A stretch of DNA of 37,829 nt from a virus. The stretch spans positions 1 through 37,829 of IMG/VR virus record IMGVR_UViG_3300025508_000052, one strand, 5' to 3'. Shown here piece after piece: positions 1-6,787 of the stretch (within the stretch, counting starts at the first letter, position 1; every line of letters begins with the position of its first letter). Made by a program: the position numbers and the translations under genes. The notes under the pieces are model-generated. The model had not been told where the DNA came from and searched no databases. It saw only the letters and a list, made by a program, of their open reading frames with translations.

Positions 1-1
1 A

Positions 2-463
2 TCATTGTCTGGAAATCAGAACAACGTTCTTGCAACAGCGGCGGATTTAAATGAAACGTCATTAGAGCAAATGTTGATTGATATTGCTGGATTTACTGAT
101 GAGCGTGGATTAAAAATTGCTGTACGCGGCATGAAACTGATTATTCCAAAAGAACTTCAGTTTATTGCGGAACGTGTGCTTAATTCAAATCTACGTCCCG
201 GCACTGCCGACAATGATACCAATGCGATGCGCAGCATGGGAATGTTGCCAGAAGGTGCTTCTGTAAACCACTTCCTTACAGACACTGACGCATTCTTCAT
301 CAAAACTGATGCTCCAAACGGTTTTAAATACTTTAACCGTTCGGCCATCAAGACTGCGATGGAAGGTGACTTTGATACAGGAAACATGCGTTTCAAGGCC
401 CGTGAGCGCTACAGCTTCGGTGTTTCTGACTGGCGCTGTGTTTTTGGTACACCCGGCGCGTAA
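2..463 (+). CDS. Major capsid protein, C-terminal part (5' partial)
   Basis: The reading frame is open from the first bases of the window, so the gene starts upstream; the TTG at 5 is only an internal codon. The visible 153 or so residues end in a segment (FIKTDAPNGFKYFNR, then KARERYSFGVSDWR) that I recognise as the C-terminal half of the coat protein in HTVC010P-like and related marine podoviruses. It would form the icosahedral shell, probably with the HK97 fold. A strong terminator follows 52 bases after the stop, which fits a highly expressed coat gene at the end of a transcription unit. The assignment rests on remembered family resemblance and on its position before the decoration and connector genes. 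Confidence 0.8.
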   Translation, partial: SLSGNQNNVLATAADLNETSLEQMLIDIAGFTDERGLKIAVRGMKLIIPKELQFIAERVLNSNLRPGTADNDTNAMRSMGMLPEGASVNHFLTDTDAFFIKTDAPNGFKYFNRSAIKTAMEGDFDTGNMRFKARERYSFGVSDWRCVFGTPGA

Positions 464-514
464 AGTGTGTTATAAGGGGGGAGGATACTTCATTATTCTC
501 CTCACTCTCGACTT

Positions 515-546
515 AGGGGCAACTTCGGTTGCCCCTTTCTTTTTTT
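515..546 (+). terminator. Rho-independent terminator after capsid gene
   Basis: A perfect 9-bp stem (AGGGGCAAC, 515-523, with GTTGCCCCT, 528-536) is closed by a TTCG tetraloop and followed by a T-rich tract (536-546). The C(UUCG)G loop is exceptionally stable. This is the clearest intrinsic terminator in the window. It should limit read-through from the capsid gene into the next structural genes. Confidence 0.93.
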
Positions 547-577
547 AAAAATTACTGTATGATTTGTTTATCCCTGA

Positions 578-596
578 CAAACACACGGTGTGTTTG
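578..596. promoter_or_regulatory. Perfect dyad (possible operator or hairpin)
   Basis: CAAACACACGGTGTGTTTG is a 9-bp inverted repeat around one central G, lying between the terminator and the start of the gene at 620. No T-tract follows, so it is not a second intrinsic terminator. I found no convincing -35/-10 pair beside it. It could be an operator for a dimeric regulator, part of a phage-specific promoter, or an mRNA 5' hairpin. I did not see the same dyad elsewhere in the window. Confidence 0.5.
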
Positions 597-619
597 ACTA
601 ACCCAGACAGGAGATCGAC

Positions 620-1081
620 ATGGGTACTACTACTTTCTCAGGCCCGATTAAAGCCGGGACCATAAAAAATACCACAGGCACAACACTTGGAAGCGACGTT
701 GCAAACGTTGGCCAAGTAGTCATGTCTCAAACTTTTGCGGCGGATTTATCAAACGGTGCTATTGCTGCGGACACAACTAACGTTGTTATTCCTGCAAACT
801 CTCAAATTATTGATTGTGTGATTGATGTTATCACTGCGGCAAGCGGAGCTACCAATCTGAGTGTTGGAGATACCGTAGGTGGCGCAACCTCTATTCTTAA
901 CACTTTTGCTATCGGAACTTCTGCGGGCCGTAAATACCCTACTACGCAAGCGGGGGCCGCATTGGCGTGGGAAGATACCGGAACGGCAGATATTCGTTTG
1001 ACCGTAACAAACTCTGCCGCAACAAATGCGGGAGAGGTTCGTGTTACTATTCTGTATTCTCAGAATAATAACCTTGGTTAA
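620..1081 (+). CDS. Putative capsid decoration / virion structural protein
   Basis: A 153-residue protein rich in Thr, Ala, Gly, Val and Asn, with almost no Lys or aromatic residues, as expected for an extracellular beta-sandwich virion protein. It starts with MGTTTFSGPIKAGTI, a beginning I associate with small structural proteins next to the coat gene in marine podoviruses. The start is supported by an AGGAG site seven bases upstream. It is the first gene after the capsid terminator and dyad. The exact role (shell decoration, head fibre or vertex protein) cannot be told from sequence alone. Confidence 0.6.
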   Translation: MGTTTFSGPIKAGTIKNTTGTTLGSDVANVGQVVMSQTFAADLSNGAIAADTTNVVIPANSQIIDCVIDVITAASGATNLSVGDTVGGATSILNTFAIGTSAGRKYPTTQAGAALAWEDTGTADIRLTVTNSAATNAGEVRVTILYSQNNNLG

Positions 1082-1092
1082 AGGAGGCTTGA

Positions 1093-1368
1093 ATGGCCAA
1101 TTCAGACGTAAGGGCTAAACGGCTTACGGGGGCTGGAGCGGCTTCCACAGGCCGTGCGCGGCTCCGTCAGGTTCAAGTCTTAACCGCTGCGGGTGCGGGA
1201 AGACTTACTTTAACTGACGGAAACGGCGGTGCAACGGTGGTTGATCTGGACTTCTCACAATCTGAAACTCATTCGGTAAACATTCCGGATGAAGGGGTTT
1301 TGTTTACGTCGGACATTCATGTGAGTGCTGCAACTAATGTCACGGCATTAACTATATTCTATAGTTAG
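1093..1368 (+). CDS. Small virion structural protein (hypothetical)
   Basis: A 91-residue protein with a basic N-terminus (VRAKRLTGAGAASTGRARLRQ) followed by beta-rich sequence alternating Thr/Val with Asp/Gly. It has a good AAGGAGG site upstream and lies 11 bases after the decoration-like gene. The pattern suggests a small beta-barrel virion component whose basic N-terminal arm may contact DNA or capsid. I recognise the type from uncultured marine podoviruses but know no demonstrated function. Confidence 0.55.
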   Translation: MANSDVRAKRLTGAGAASTGRARLRQVQVLTAAGAGRLTLTDGNGGATVVDLDFSQSETHSVNIPDEGVLFTSDIHVSAATNVTALTIFYS

Positions 1369-1376
1369 GGCTGAGT

Positions 1377-1664
1377 ATGGCTTCTAAGCGCGACGACAAG
1401 ATGCCTAAGCGCAATAAAAAGAATTTCCGCCCTACGAAAAAAGGGGCGGGAATGACAGAAGCTGGCGTAAAAGAGTATAGGAAGAAAAACCCCGGTTCCA
1501 AGTTAAAAACAGCGGTAACGGGAAAAGTAAAAAAAGGCAGCAAGGATGCAAAAAGACGTAAATCTTTCTGCGCCCGTTCTGCGGGTCAAATGAAAAAGTT
1601 CCCTAAAGCGGCTAAAGATCCAAATAGTCGTTTACGGCAAGCTAGGAAGCGTTGGAAATGTTAG
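1377..1664 (+). CDS. Small very basic phage protein (hypothetical)
   Basis: A 95-residue protein very rich in Lys and Arg throughout. The core (MTEAGVKEYRKKNPGSKLKTAV, then FCARSAGQMKKFPKAAKDPNSRL, read across 1452-1635) belongs to a small conserved family that I recall from cyanophages and other marine phages, without known function. Two cysteines (in SFCAR and at the C-terminus) could take part in metal binding or disulphides, but no zinc motif is evident. The charge suggests nucleic-acid or capsid-lumen binding. Its stop codon overlaps the start of the next gene. Confidence 0.6.
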   Translation: MASKRDDKMPKRNKKNFRPTKKGAGMTEAGVKEYRKKNPGSKLKTAVTGKVKKGSKDAKRRKSFCARSAGQMKKFPKAAKDPNSRLRQARKRWKC

Positions 1665-1864
1665 AACGTCCGTTACTGGTTATTGGTTTGTCTACAAGTT
1701 TAGGTCTTATTGGAGCGGTATCCTACGCGTGGGCGAGTTGGACAACGGAAACTCTAATATCTGTAGACAAGCGCACCGAAGTAATTGCGACTCAGATTGA
1801 ATACATAAAATTAGAGATGGAGAAAGCCTATGGCGGCAATGTCCAAGCGTACAAAGCAGAATAA
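1658..1864 (+). CDS. Small single-pass membrane protein
   Basis: ATG at 1658 (residues MLERPLL) is preferred over the in-frame TTG at 1652 because AGGA lies just upstream and ATGTTAG overlaps the previous stop. The 68-residue product has one hydrophobic segment (about residues 5-27, LLVIGLSTSLGLIGAVSYAW) and a charged, probably helical C-terminal half. Size and topology would suit a phage holin, spanin-like or accessory membrane protein, and no other lysis gene is evident nearby. There is no specific family signature, so holin is only a possibility. Confidence 0.55.
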   Translation: MLERPLLVIGLSTSLGLIGAVSYAWASWTTETLISVDKRTEVIATQIEYIKLEMEKAYGGNVQAYKAE

Positions 1865-2060
1865 AACCCCCAAGGGTTTAACCTACTTTCGAAAAGGTGG
1901 GGAGGCTTCATCAAAAAGCAAAGGAAGTAAGATCTGTCCAAAAGGTAAGGCTTGGGCGCAGCGCACGTTTGATACATATCCGTCTGCATACGCAAATATG
2001 GCTGCATCTAAATATTGTAAGGATCCAAATTATGCTAAGAAGTCTAAGGGAAAAGCTTAA
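1830..2060 (+). CDS. Small basic Cys-containing phage protein (hypothetical)
   Basis: A 76-residue Lys-rich protein containing GLTYFRKGGE near its N-terminus and KICPKGKAWAQRTFDTYPSA in the middle, followed by ANMAASKYCKDPNYAKK. I have seen close relatives in marine phages and their metagenomic contigs; no function is known to me. GGAG eight bases upstream supports ATG 1830, so the gene overlaps the membrane-protein gene by 35 bases in another frame. Two cysteines (KICP and KYCK) might bind metal. It forms a series with the other short basic genes around it. Confidence 0.6.
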   Translation: MAAMSKRTKQNKTPKGLTYFRKGGEASSKSKGSKICPKGKAWAQRTFDTYPSAYANMAASKYCKDPNYAKKSKGKA

Positions 2061-2438
2061 ATGGGCGAGCTTAAAGAATGGCGTGATCAGAATTGGGTTA
2101 GGATTAACTCAAGCGGTGAAATCGCTGGGGAATGCGGTACGTCTAAAGATACGAAGAATCCTGACCGTTGTCTTCCTGCGTCGAAAGCAAGATCCCTTTC
2201 CAAAAGCGAAAGAAGATCCACCGCTGCAAAGAAAAAGCGTGAAGGCGCAAAAGGCAAAACCGTCGTTAAAAACACAAAAGCCGCGGAAGTCCAAAACGCC
2301 AGATACGGCGGCGAAATCTCGCACCAAAAAGCCAAAAGAAAAACCCCGCGTCCGAAAAACGGCAAAGTAGTTGCAAGGGGGTGCGGAAAGGTGCTTTCCA
2401 ACCGACGTAAGTTTACGTCGGGGTCAGTGAGTACGTGA
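2061..2438 (+). CDS. Basic phage protein with CGTSKD and ARGCGKV motifs (hypothetical)
   Basis: A 125-residue protein starting directly after the previous stop. The N-terminal part (WVRINSSGEIAGECGTSKD, then NPDRCLPASKARSLSKSER and GKTVVKNTKA) resembles a small conserved family seen in many phages. The C-terminal part (PRPKNGKVVARGCGKVLSNRRK) is a motif I recall as a short separate or terminal element in marine podoviruses, so this may be a fusion of two such pieces. It is strongly basic. The coding sequence ends in a perfect hairpin, and TGATG couples it to the next gene. Confidence 0.6.
   Translation: MGELKEWRDQNWVRINSSGEIAGECGTSKDTKNPDRCLPASKARSLSKSERRSTAAKKKREGAKGKTVVKNTKAAEVQNARYGGEISHQKAKRKTPRPKNGKVVARGCGKVLSNRRKFTSGSVST
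2402..2421. promoter_or_regulatory. Perfect inverted repeat before the gene at 2438
   Basis: CCGACGTAAGTTTACGTCGG has 9-bp arms around GT. It lies inside the last codons of the upstream gene, 16 bases before the next start codon. It could fold as an RNA hairpin that modulates translational coupling, or bind a protein as DNA. There is no T-tract, so a terminator is unlikely. Confidence 0.45.
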
Positions 2439-3028
2439 TGCGAGTCGAGTTTTTTGAACCTAAGCTTGAACAAGGAATTGTTCACGAAATACTTCAGTGG
2501 TCTAAGGACGTTTTAGAAACAAATAGTTCTTTCTTTGGGGGATTGCCCCCGTGCCCTTACGCGCAAAAGGCTTGGGCTGACCATAAAGTATCAATAATGT
2601 TCAAGTACGAACCTAGCTTTCAGGTTTTGTATACGTCCATTTCTCAGTTTGACGATAACTTTGATCTTAACATAATTGTGGATATTAACTATGAGCAAGA
2701 TCCAGAAAACTTTCACGAATATTTGCATATTCTCAATGGGTGCATTGCTGACGGGATGTTCATTGATAGAGATGTTTGGTTAATGGGTTTTCATCCGGAT
2801 GATGAACCAAATGATTTTGTTGCGGAACCCTCTGAAACTTTTGAACCGGTTATAGATCAAGAATATGCTATGATATTTGTACAACGGTTAAGTAAGTTGC
2901 AAGAAAGCGCAGACAAACTTGCAAAAAGAGGCTATTATAAGCCTTACGAAGAAGATTACAACGCCAAGGAACTATTTGAACACAGACATCAACTGTATAG
3001 GAGACTTAAAAATGGCAATGCGTCCTAA
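2438..3028 (+). CDS. Conserved hypothetical protein (GLPPCPYAQKAW)
   Basis: A 196-residue acidic, soluble alpha/beta-type protein, clearly different in composition from its short basic neighbours. A GTG at 2435 directly precedes the ATG at 2438; I take the ATG because TGATG overlaps the previous stop, but the choice is not certain. The segment FFGGLPPCPYAQKAW near residues 33-47 is the most distinctive. The C-terminus is charged and helical. I do not recognise a characterised family. It may be a non-structural protein embedded in the late operon, for example a chaperone or a host-modifying factor; nothing in the sequence decides this. Confidence 0.55.
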   Translation: MRVEFFEPKLEQGIVHEILQWSKDVLETNSSFFGGLPPCPYAQKAWADHKVSIMFKYEPSFQVLYTSISQFDDNFDLNIIVDINYEQDPENFHEYLHILNGCIADGMFIDRDVWLMGFHPDDEPNDFVAEPSETFEPVIDQEYAMIFVQRLSKLQESADKLAKRGYYKPYEEDYNAKELFEHRHQLYRRLKNGNAS

Positions 3029-3149
3029 GAAAAAAATGCGGGCTGGCGGCATGGTTAAGAAGATGCGCGGCGGGGGAATGGTTAAGAAGATGCGCGGCGG
3101 CGGCATGGTTAAGAAGATGCGCAAAGGCGGAATGGTAAAGAAGAAGTAA
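3012..3149 (+). CDS. Short basic tandem-repeat protein (4 x MRxGGMVKK)
   Basis: A 45-residue protein. The true start is ATG 3012, with AGGAG about ten bases upstream; longer in-frame readings would run through the preceding gene. After MAMRPKKK come four exact-length copies of a nine-residue unit, MR(A/G/K)GGMVKK, and a final Lys. It is highly basic and has no hydrophobic core, so it is probably unstructured until it binds nucleic acid, membrane or another virion protein. The GGMVKK unit resembles the short GG motifs found in the large late proteins. It overlaps the upstream gene by 17 bases. Function unknown. Confidence 0.6.
   Translation: MAMRPKKKMRAGGMVKKMRGGGMVKKMRGGGMVKKMRKGGMVKKK
3036..3143 (+). 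repeat. Four tandem 27-bp coding repeats
   Basis: Four uninterrupted 27-bp units each encode MRxGGMVKK. The units differ mainly at the third codon and at wobble positions; copies two and three encode the same peptide. In-frame slippage or unequal recombination could change the copy number without breaking the gene. Confidence 0.95.
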
Positions 3150-3150
3150 A

Positions 3151-3819
3151 ATGGCTGTATCTGGAAGCAAAGATTTTGAGCTTGACGTAGCCGAATACGT
3201 TGAAGAAGCCTTTGAGCGTTGCGGTTTGGAGGTTCGCACAGGATATGACTTGCGAACCGCAAAGCGTTCTTTAAATCTAATGCTTGCAGAATGGGCTAAC
3301 CGCGGTCTTAATCAGTGGACAATTAAGCAGCGCACCGTTACGCTTACTCAAGCCGACGGCGAATACGACTTAGGCACAGACATTATTGACGTACTTTCTG
3401 TGGTCGTGCGGCGCAGTAATACGGACTATGCCTTAGAACGGGTTAGTCGGGATACTTTTTTATCTATCCCTAACAAAACAACTCAAGGTCGGCCTTCGCA
3501 GTTTTTCTTGGACCGTCAAATTTCTTCAAATTTAAAGTTGTGGCCTATCCCTGACAATAGTACGGACACAATTATCTATGATGCTTTAACGCGTATGGAT
3601 GATGCGGATGCTCAAACAAATACAATGGATATGCCGTTTCGCTTTTACCCCTGTCTTGCTGCGGGTCTTGCGTATTACATTGCAATGAAGCGGGCTCCTC
3701 AACGCATTCAACTTTTAAAGGCGGTTTACGAAGAAGAGTTTGAACGTGCGATGACCGAAGATCGGGATCGGGCCTCGTTTAATGTGGTTCCGCAGTACCA
3801 ATACTTTAGGACGGGCTAA
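3151..3819 (+). CDS. Putative head-tail connector / tail accessory factor
   Basis: A 222-residue soluble protein with a helical N-terminus, the segment LNLMLAEWANRGLNQWTIKQ (residues 47-66), then a beta-rich part containing GEYDLGTDIIDVLSVVVRR and a helical C-terminus. This order and the YxLxxDxxDxLxxxxR pattern resemble connector proteins of the P22 gp4 / T7 gp11 type, which form a ring between portal and tail. It lies in the expected place between head genes and tail fibres, and overlaps the next gene at TAATG. The assignment is by pattern and context, not by alignment. Confidence 0.55.
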   Translation: MAVSGSKDFELDVAEYVEEAFERCGLEVRTGYDLRTAKRSLNLMLAEWANRGLNQWTIKQRTVTLTQADGEYDLGTDIIDVLSVVVRRSNTDYALERVSRDTFLSIPNKTTQGRPSQFFLDRQISSNLKLWPIPDNSTDTIIYDALTRMDDADAQTNTMDMPFRFYPCLAAGLAYYIAMKRAPQRIQLLKAVYEEEFERAMTEDRDRASFNVVPQYQYFRTG

Positions 3820-4124
3820 TGGCAAAATTTGCTTCAGGAAAACACTCATACGCTATTTCAGATCGGTCTGGTTTTCGTTACCGATATAAAGACATGCGTA
3901 AAGAGTGGACGGGAGCCCTTGTTGGAAAGGACGAGTGGGAACCCAAGCAACCTCAATTGGGGCCTTTTAGAAAGGTTATTGATGCACAAGCTTTACGTGA
4001 TGCTCGCCCTGATATAAAAGCTACTATGTCCGTTTATGTTGGTATTCGGACGGTTGAGGGCCCTAATTTACGCCCACCCACCGGGTTTGGTCAGGTGGGC
4101 ACTGTTACGGTGGTGACGACATGA
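3819..4124 (+). CDS. Small structural protein with terminal VTV motif (hypothetical)
   Basis: A 101-residue protein with an aromatic and basic N-terminal half (YAISDRSGFRYRYKDMRKEW), a central PQLGPFRKVIDAQALRDARPD and a C-terminal GFGQVGTVTVVTT. The terminal motif resembles the end of the product of 14916-15212 and the repeats in 5528-6049, so these proteins may share a beta element used at a tail interface. It overlaps both neighbours by start/stop sharing (TAATG upstream, ATGA downstream), placing it in the connector cluster. Probably a virion protein; exact position unknown. Confidence 0.5.
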   Translation: MAKFASGKHSYAISDRSGFRYRYKDMRKEWTGALVGKDEWEPKQPQLGPFRKVIDAQALRDARPDIKATMSVYVGIRTVEGPNLRPPTGFGQVGTVTVVTT

Positions 4125-4777
4125 GTTTTACATATTCGCAGTTAAAGCAGGCGATACAAGATTACACGGAAAACGATGAGACGTCTTTTGTGACTAATCT
4201 CCCTCTTTTCATCCGGTCTGCGGAAGAACGGATCTTAAAAAATGTTCAATTAAGTTTGTTTCGTAAAAATGTGACGGCAACAACCACCATTTCTAACAAA
4301 TATTTACCTGCGCCTTCTGATTTTTTAGCTCCGTTTTCTTTAAGTTTAGCGGGCACAGATGACGACAAAGTTTTTGTGGAATTTAAAGATCCTTCTTTTG
4401 TACAATCATATACGCCGGACGCCTCAACAACGGGCCTTCCCAAATACTACGCTCAGTTTGATTTAGATTACTTTATTTTAGGTCCGACGCCGGATCTGGC
4501 CTATTTAGCGGAGCTTCATTATTATTATAGGCCCCTTAGTATTACAGATTCTAGTTTAACGGAGAGCAGCACAACATGGCTAAGTGAAAATGCTGAATTA
4601 TCGTTGCTTTATGGCTGCTTGGTCGAATCATATGTTTATATGAAAGGTGATCCGGATGTAATGGCGATGTACAATCAACGTTTTCAAGAATCTTTAATTG
4701 GCATTAAGATGTTGGGGGAATCAAAAGAGGTTACGGATGAATACCGCACGGGTAAAATAATAAGGCCGAAACAATAA
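4121..4777 (+). CDS. Head-tail adaptor protein (SU10/T7 gp11-like)
   Basis: A 218-residue protein. Key segments are YSQLKQAIQDYTENDETSF at the N-terminus, IRSAEERILKNVQL, YLPAPSDFLAPFSLSL, PKYYAQFDLDYFILGPTPD, and a helical C-terminus with LLYGCLVESYVYMKGDPDVM. This arrangement (helical ends around a beta domain with an N-term QDY and a C-term L.YGxL.E) is what I recall for adaptor proteins of SU10-like and other podoviruses, which sit as a ring under the portal and correspond to T7 gp11. It follows the other connector-like gene directly, which supports the role. Confidence 0.65.
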   Translation: MSFTYSQLKQAIQDYTENDETSFVTNLPLFIRSAEERILKNVQLSLFRKNVTATTTISNKYLPAPSDFLAPFSLSLAGTDDDKVFVEFKDPSFVQSYTPDASTTGLPKYYAQFDLDYFILGPTPDLAYLAELHYYYRPLSITDSSLTESSTTWLSENAELSLLYGCLVESYVYMKGDPDVMAMYNQRFQESLIGIKMLGESKEVTDEYRTGKIIRPKQ

Positions 4778-5073
4778 TGTTTAAAATAGATGTAGACGTT
4801 CCACAACATAAGAGCCTTGTGAGTGTAAAAACCACTCATAATCGTGGGTTTAATGCCGAAGAAGTATCAAAAGACTGTGTGAGTAAACTGATAAGTGTAT
4901 CTGATTCAACACACCCTGCGATTAGAGAACAGGCAAACGCTTATAAATCACAAATGGAGCGCATTGTTGCTTATTACATGCGTGAAGCTATTCGCAGTGA
5001 TCGTACAACTGTGTATAACGCCCTTATAGATGCAGGGCATCCGAAACTTGCTGAACTTATAAGGAGACTTTAA
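4777..5073 (+). CDS. Small conserved structural-module protein (hypothetical)
   Basis: A 98-residue mostly helical protein. The segment HPAIREQANAYKSQMERIVAYYMREAIRSDRTT followed by LIDAGHPKLAELIRRL (read across 4915-5070) resembles a small conserved family between adaptor and tail genes in marine podoviruses. No function is known to me. It starts by TAATG overlap with the adaptor gene, and its last codons carry the AAGGAG site for the next gene. It could be a connector-associated or scaffolding-like protein. Confidence 0.5.
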   Translation: MFKIDVDVPQHKSLVSVKTTHNRGFNAEEVSKDCVSKLISVSDSTHPAIREQANAYKSQMERIVAYYMREAIRSDRTTVYNALIDAGHPKLAELIRRL

Positions 5074-5074
5074 A

Positions 5075-5524
5075 ATGGCTTTCAGCGGAAACTTTATGTG
5101 TACCTCTTTTAAAAAAGAGCTTCTTGAAGGTGGGCACAACTTTTTAAATTCAGGCGGTGATACCTTCAAATTAGCTTTGTATACCAATAGCGCTTCGTTT
5201 ACAGCGGCGACTACGGACTACACTTCGACTAATGAGGTTAGCAACTCTGGTTCATATAGCGCAGGGGGCGGGACATTAACTCGCGTCGATCCAACCACAT
5301 CCGGTACAACGGCGTTTACAGATTTTGCAGATCTTACGTTTACGTCTGCAACGATTACTGCACGGGGTGCTTTAATCTATAACACAACTGAAGGCGCTGG
5401 ATCAGGAACTACTAATACAGTAGTTGTTTTGGACTTTGGCTCTGACAAAGCTTCAACTTCAGGAGACTTCCAAATTGTGTTTCCAACCGCAGATGCGTCT
5501 AACGCCCTTATTCGTATAGCTTAG
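5075..5524 (+). CDS. Putative tail/virion structural protein
   Basis: A 149-residue beta-rich protein starting MAFSGNFMCTSFKKELLEGGHNF and continuing with Thr/Ser/Ala/Gly-rich strands (LALYTNSASFTAATTDYT; GSYSAGGGTLT; ARGALIYNTT). The pattern is familiar from marine and cyanobacterial phage virion proteins that begin with this KKELLxGxHNF element and have a single compact beta domain. AAGGAGAC lies nine bases upstream. It opens the tail/fibre group. Whether it lies in the tail hub, a fibre base or the head cannot be told. Confidence 0.55.
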   Translation: MAFSGNFMCTSFKKELLEGGHNFLNSGGDTFKLALYTNSASFTAATTDYTSTNEVSNSGSYSAGGGTLTRVDPTTSGTTAFTDFADLTFTSATITARGALIYNTTEGAGSGTTNTVVVLDFGSDKASTSGDFQIVFPTADASNALIRIA

Positions 5525-5527
5525 AAA

Positions 5528-6049
5528 ATGGCTGATGCGAAGGTTGTTTTTTCTGGCTGGAACTCCTCCACACAAGCGTGGGGTTCTGGTACGTGGGGCA
5601 ACGATGTAGCATTTCCTGTTTCTGCTACTGGCGCGATAGGCACAGTATCTATTGAAGGCGCAGCGTCTGTACCCGCGACAGGACTGGCCGCTTCTGGCTT
5701 AGTTGGAAGTGTTTCTATTACAGTCGGTGCTGGAGTAAACGTAAGTGTCACGGGCGTTGCGGGTACGGGTGCCGTTGACGATGTAACAATTGTTGCAAAT
5801 GCAGTATGTTCCGTAACAGGCGTTGCGGGTACGGGTGCGGTTGGCACAGTCACTTTAAAAACTAATCAAATCGTCCCGGTTGCTCCAACGGGCATCATCT
5901 CGACAGGGCAGGTCGGTTCTGTTACAGTAATTGGAGATGCGAATGTGTACCCAACGGGCATTTTTGCCACGGGCGAGGCGAGCCGTACAACTGTTTGGGG
6001 TAAGATAATCCCAGATGCAAATACAATTTGGACTGAAATAGCGGCGTAA
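5528..6049 (+). CDS. VT-repeat virion protein (tail-associated)
   Basis: A 173-residue protein built from about five imperfect repeats of 25-30 residues around the consensus V(S/T)G(V/I)xxTGxVGxVTV, for example SVTGVAGTGAVGTVTL and PTGIISTGQVGSVTVIG. The N-terminus has AWGSGTWGNDVAFP and the C-terminus WGKIIPDANTIWTEIAA, both typical caps of this class in marine phages. It is almost free of charged residues, suggesting a beta-solenoid or stacked-strand fibre element. The upstream ribosome site is weak. Related VTV ends occur in two other small genes in this window. Confidence 0.6.
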   Translation: MADAKVVFSGWNSSTQAWGSGTWGNDVAFPVSATGAIGTVSIEGAASVPATGLAASGLVGSVSITVGAGVNVSVTGVAGTGAVDDVTIVANAVCSVTGVAGTGAVGTVTLKTNQIVPVAPTGIISTGQVGSVTVIGDANVYPTGIFATGEASRTTVWGKIIPDANTIWTEIAA

Positions 6050-6058
6050 GGAAACAAA

Positions 6059-6775
6059 ATGGCAAGTACATATACAGGAAGCGGTATTGAGAAAATCGCC
6101 ACGGGCGAACAGTCTGGTACGTGGGGTAATACAACAAATACCAACTTTGATATCCTAGACCGATTGGTTAATGGCGTTGGTACGATTACACTATCTGGAA
6201 CAACTCATACGCTTACAACCACAGATGGTACGCTATCGGATGGTATGTTTAAAGTTCTTGTTTTAAGCGGATCACCATCGGGAACTAATACCATTACGGT
6301 ATCTCCCAACGATGCGGCACATCTTTACTTTGTGCAGAATGATAGTGGTCAGGACGCTATTTTTTCTCAAGGCTCTGGTGCAAATGTCACTGTGGGCAAT
6401 GGAGATAGTAAAATAATTTATTGCGATGGCGCTGGTTCTGGCGCTGCGGTAAGTGATTTCACCAGCGATTTAGCTATGGATAGCGTCCGAATAACTGGCG
6501 GTAATATTACGGGGATTGCAGACCTTGCCGTTGCGGATGGTGGTACGGGGGGTTCGACAACATCTGCTGCAAGAACAAATCTTGGTGTAGCGATTGGGTC
6601 AGATGTTTTGGCGTATGATGCAAACCTACAGAGCTTTGTAACGGCGCTTACTCTGCCGACATCGGATGGCACAAGCGGCCAAGCATTAGTTACTAACGGA
6701 AGTGGCACTATTAGTTTTGGTAGTGCTGGTATATCAACTGGTAAAGCCATAGCTATGGCAATCGTGTTTGGCTAA
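6059..6775 (+). CDS. Tail fibre protein
   Basis: A 238-residue protein. The N-terminus (GIEKIATGEQSGTWGNTTNTNFDILD) is the typical attachment region of fibres in marine phages, followed by beta-strand sequence. VADGGTGGSTTSAARTNLGV at about residues 160-179 is a well-known tail fibre shaft motif, and the C-terminus ISTGKAIAMAIVFG matches fibre tips I remember from pelagic phages. AAGGA precedes the start. It probably forms a trimeric fibre joining the tail to the receptor-binding modules encoded next. Confidence 0.75.
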   Translation: MASTYTGSGIEKIATGEQSGTWGNTTNTNFDILDRLVNGVGTITLSGTTHTLTTTDGTLSDGMFKVLVLSGSPSGTNTITVSPNDAAHLYFVQNDSGQDAIFSQGSGANVTVGNGDSKIIYCDGAGSGAAVSDFTSDLAMDSVRITGGNITGIADLAVADGGTGGSTTSAARTNLGVAIGSDVLAYDANLQSFVTALTLPTSDGTSGQALVTNGSGTISFGSAGISTGKAIAMAIVFG

Positions 6776-6787
6776 AGGAGAAAACAA

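Noticed and set aside
564-592. Sigma70 promoter upstream of the gene at 620
   Set aside because: TTGTTT has no acceptable -10 box at 16-18 bases; only the dyad is supported.
1897-2370. A 157-codon Lys-rich open frame across two basic genes
   Set aside because: It is in the alternative frame of two genes with better starts, ribosome sites and recognisable conserved motifs. The A-rich, stop-poor sequence explains its length.
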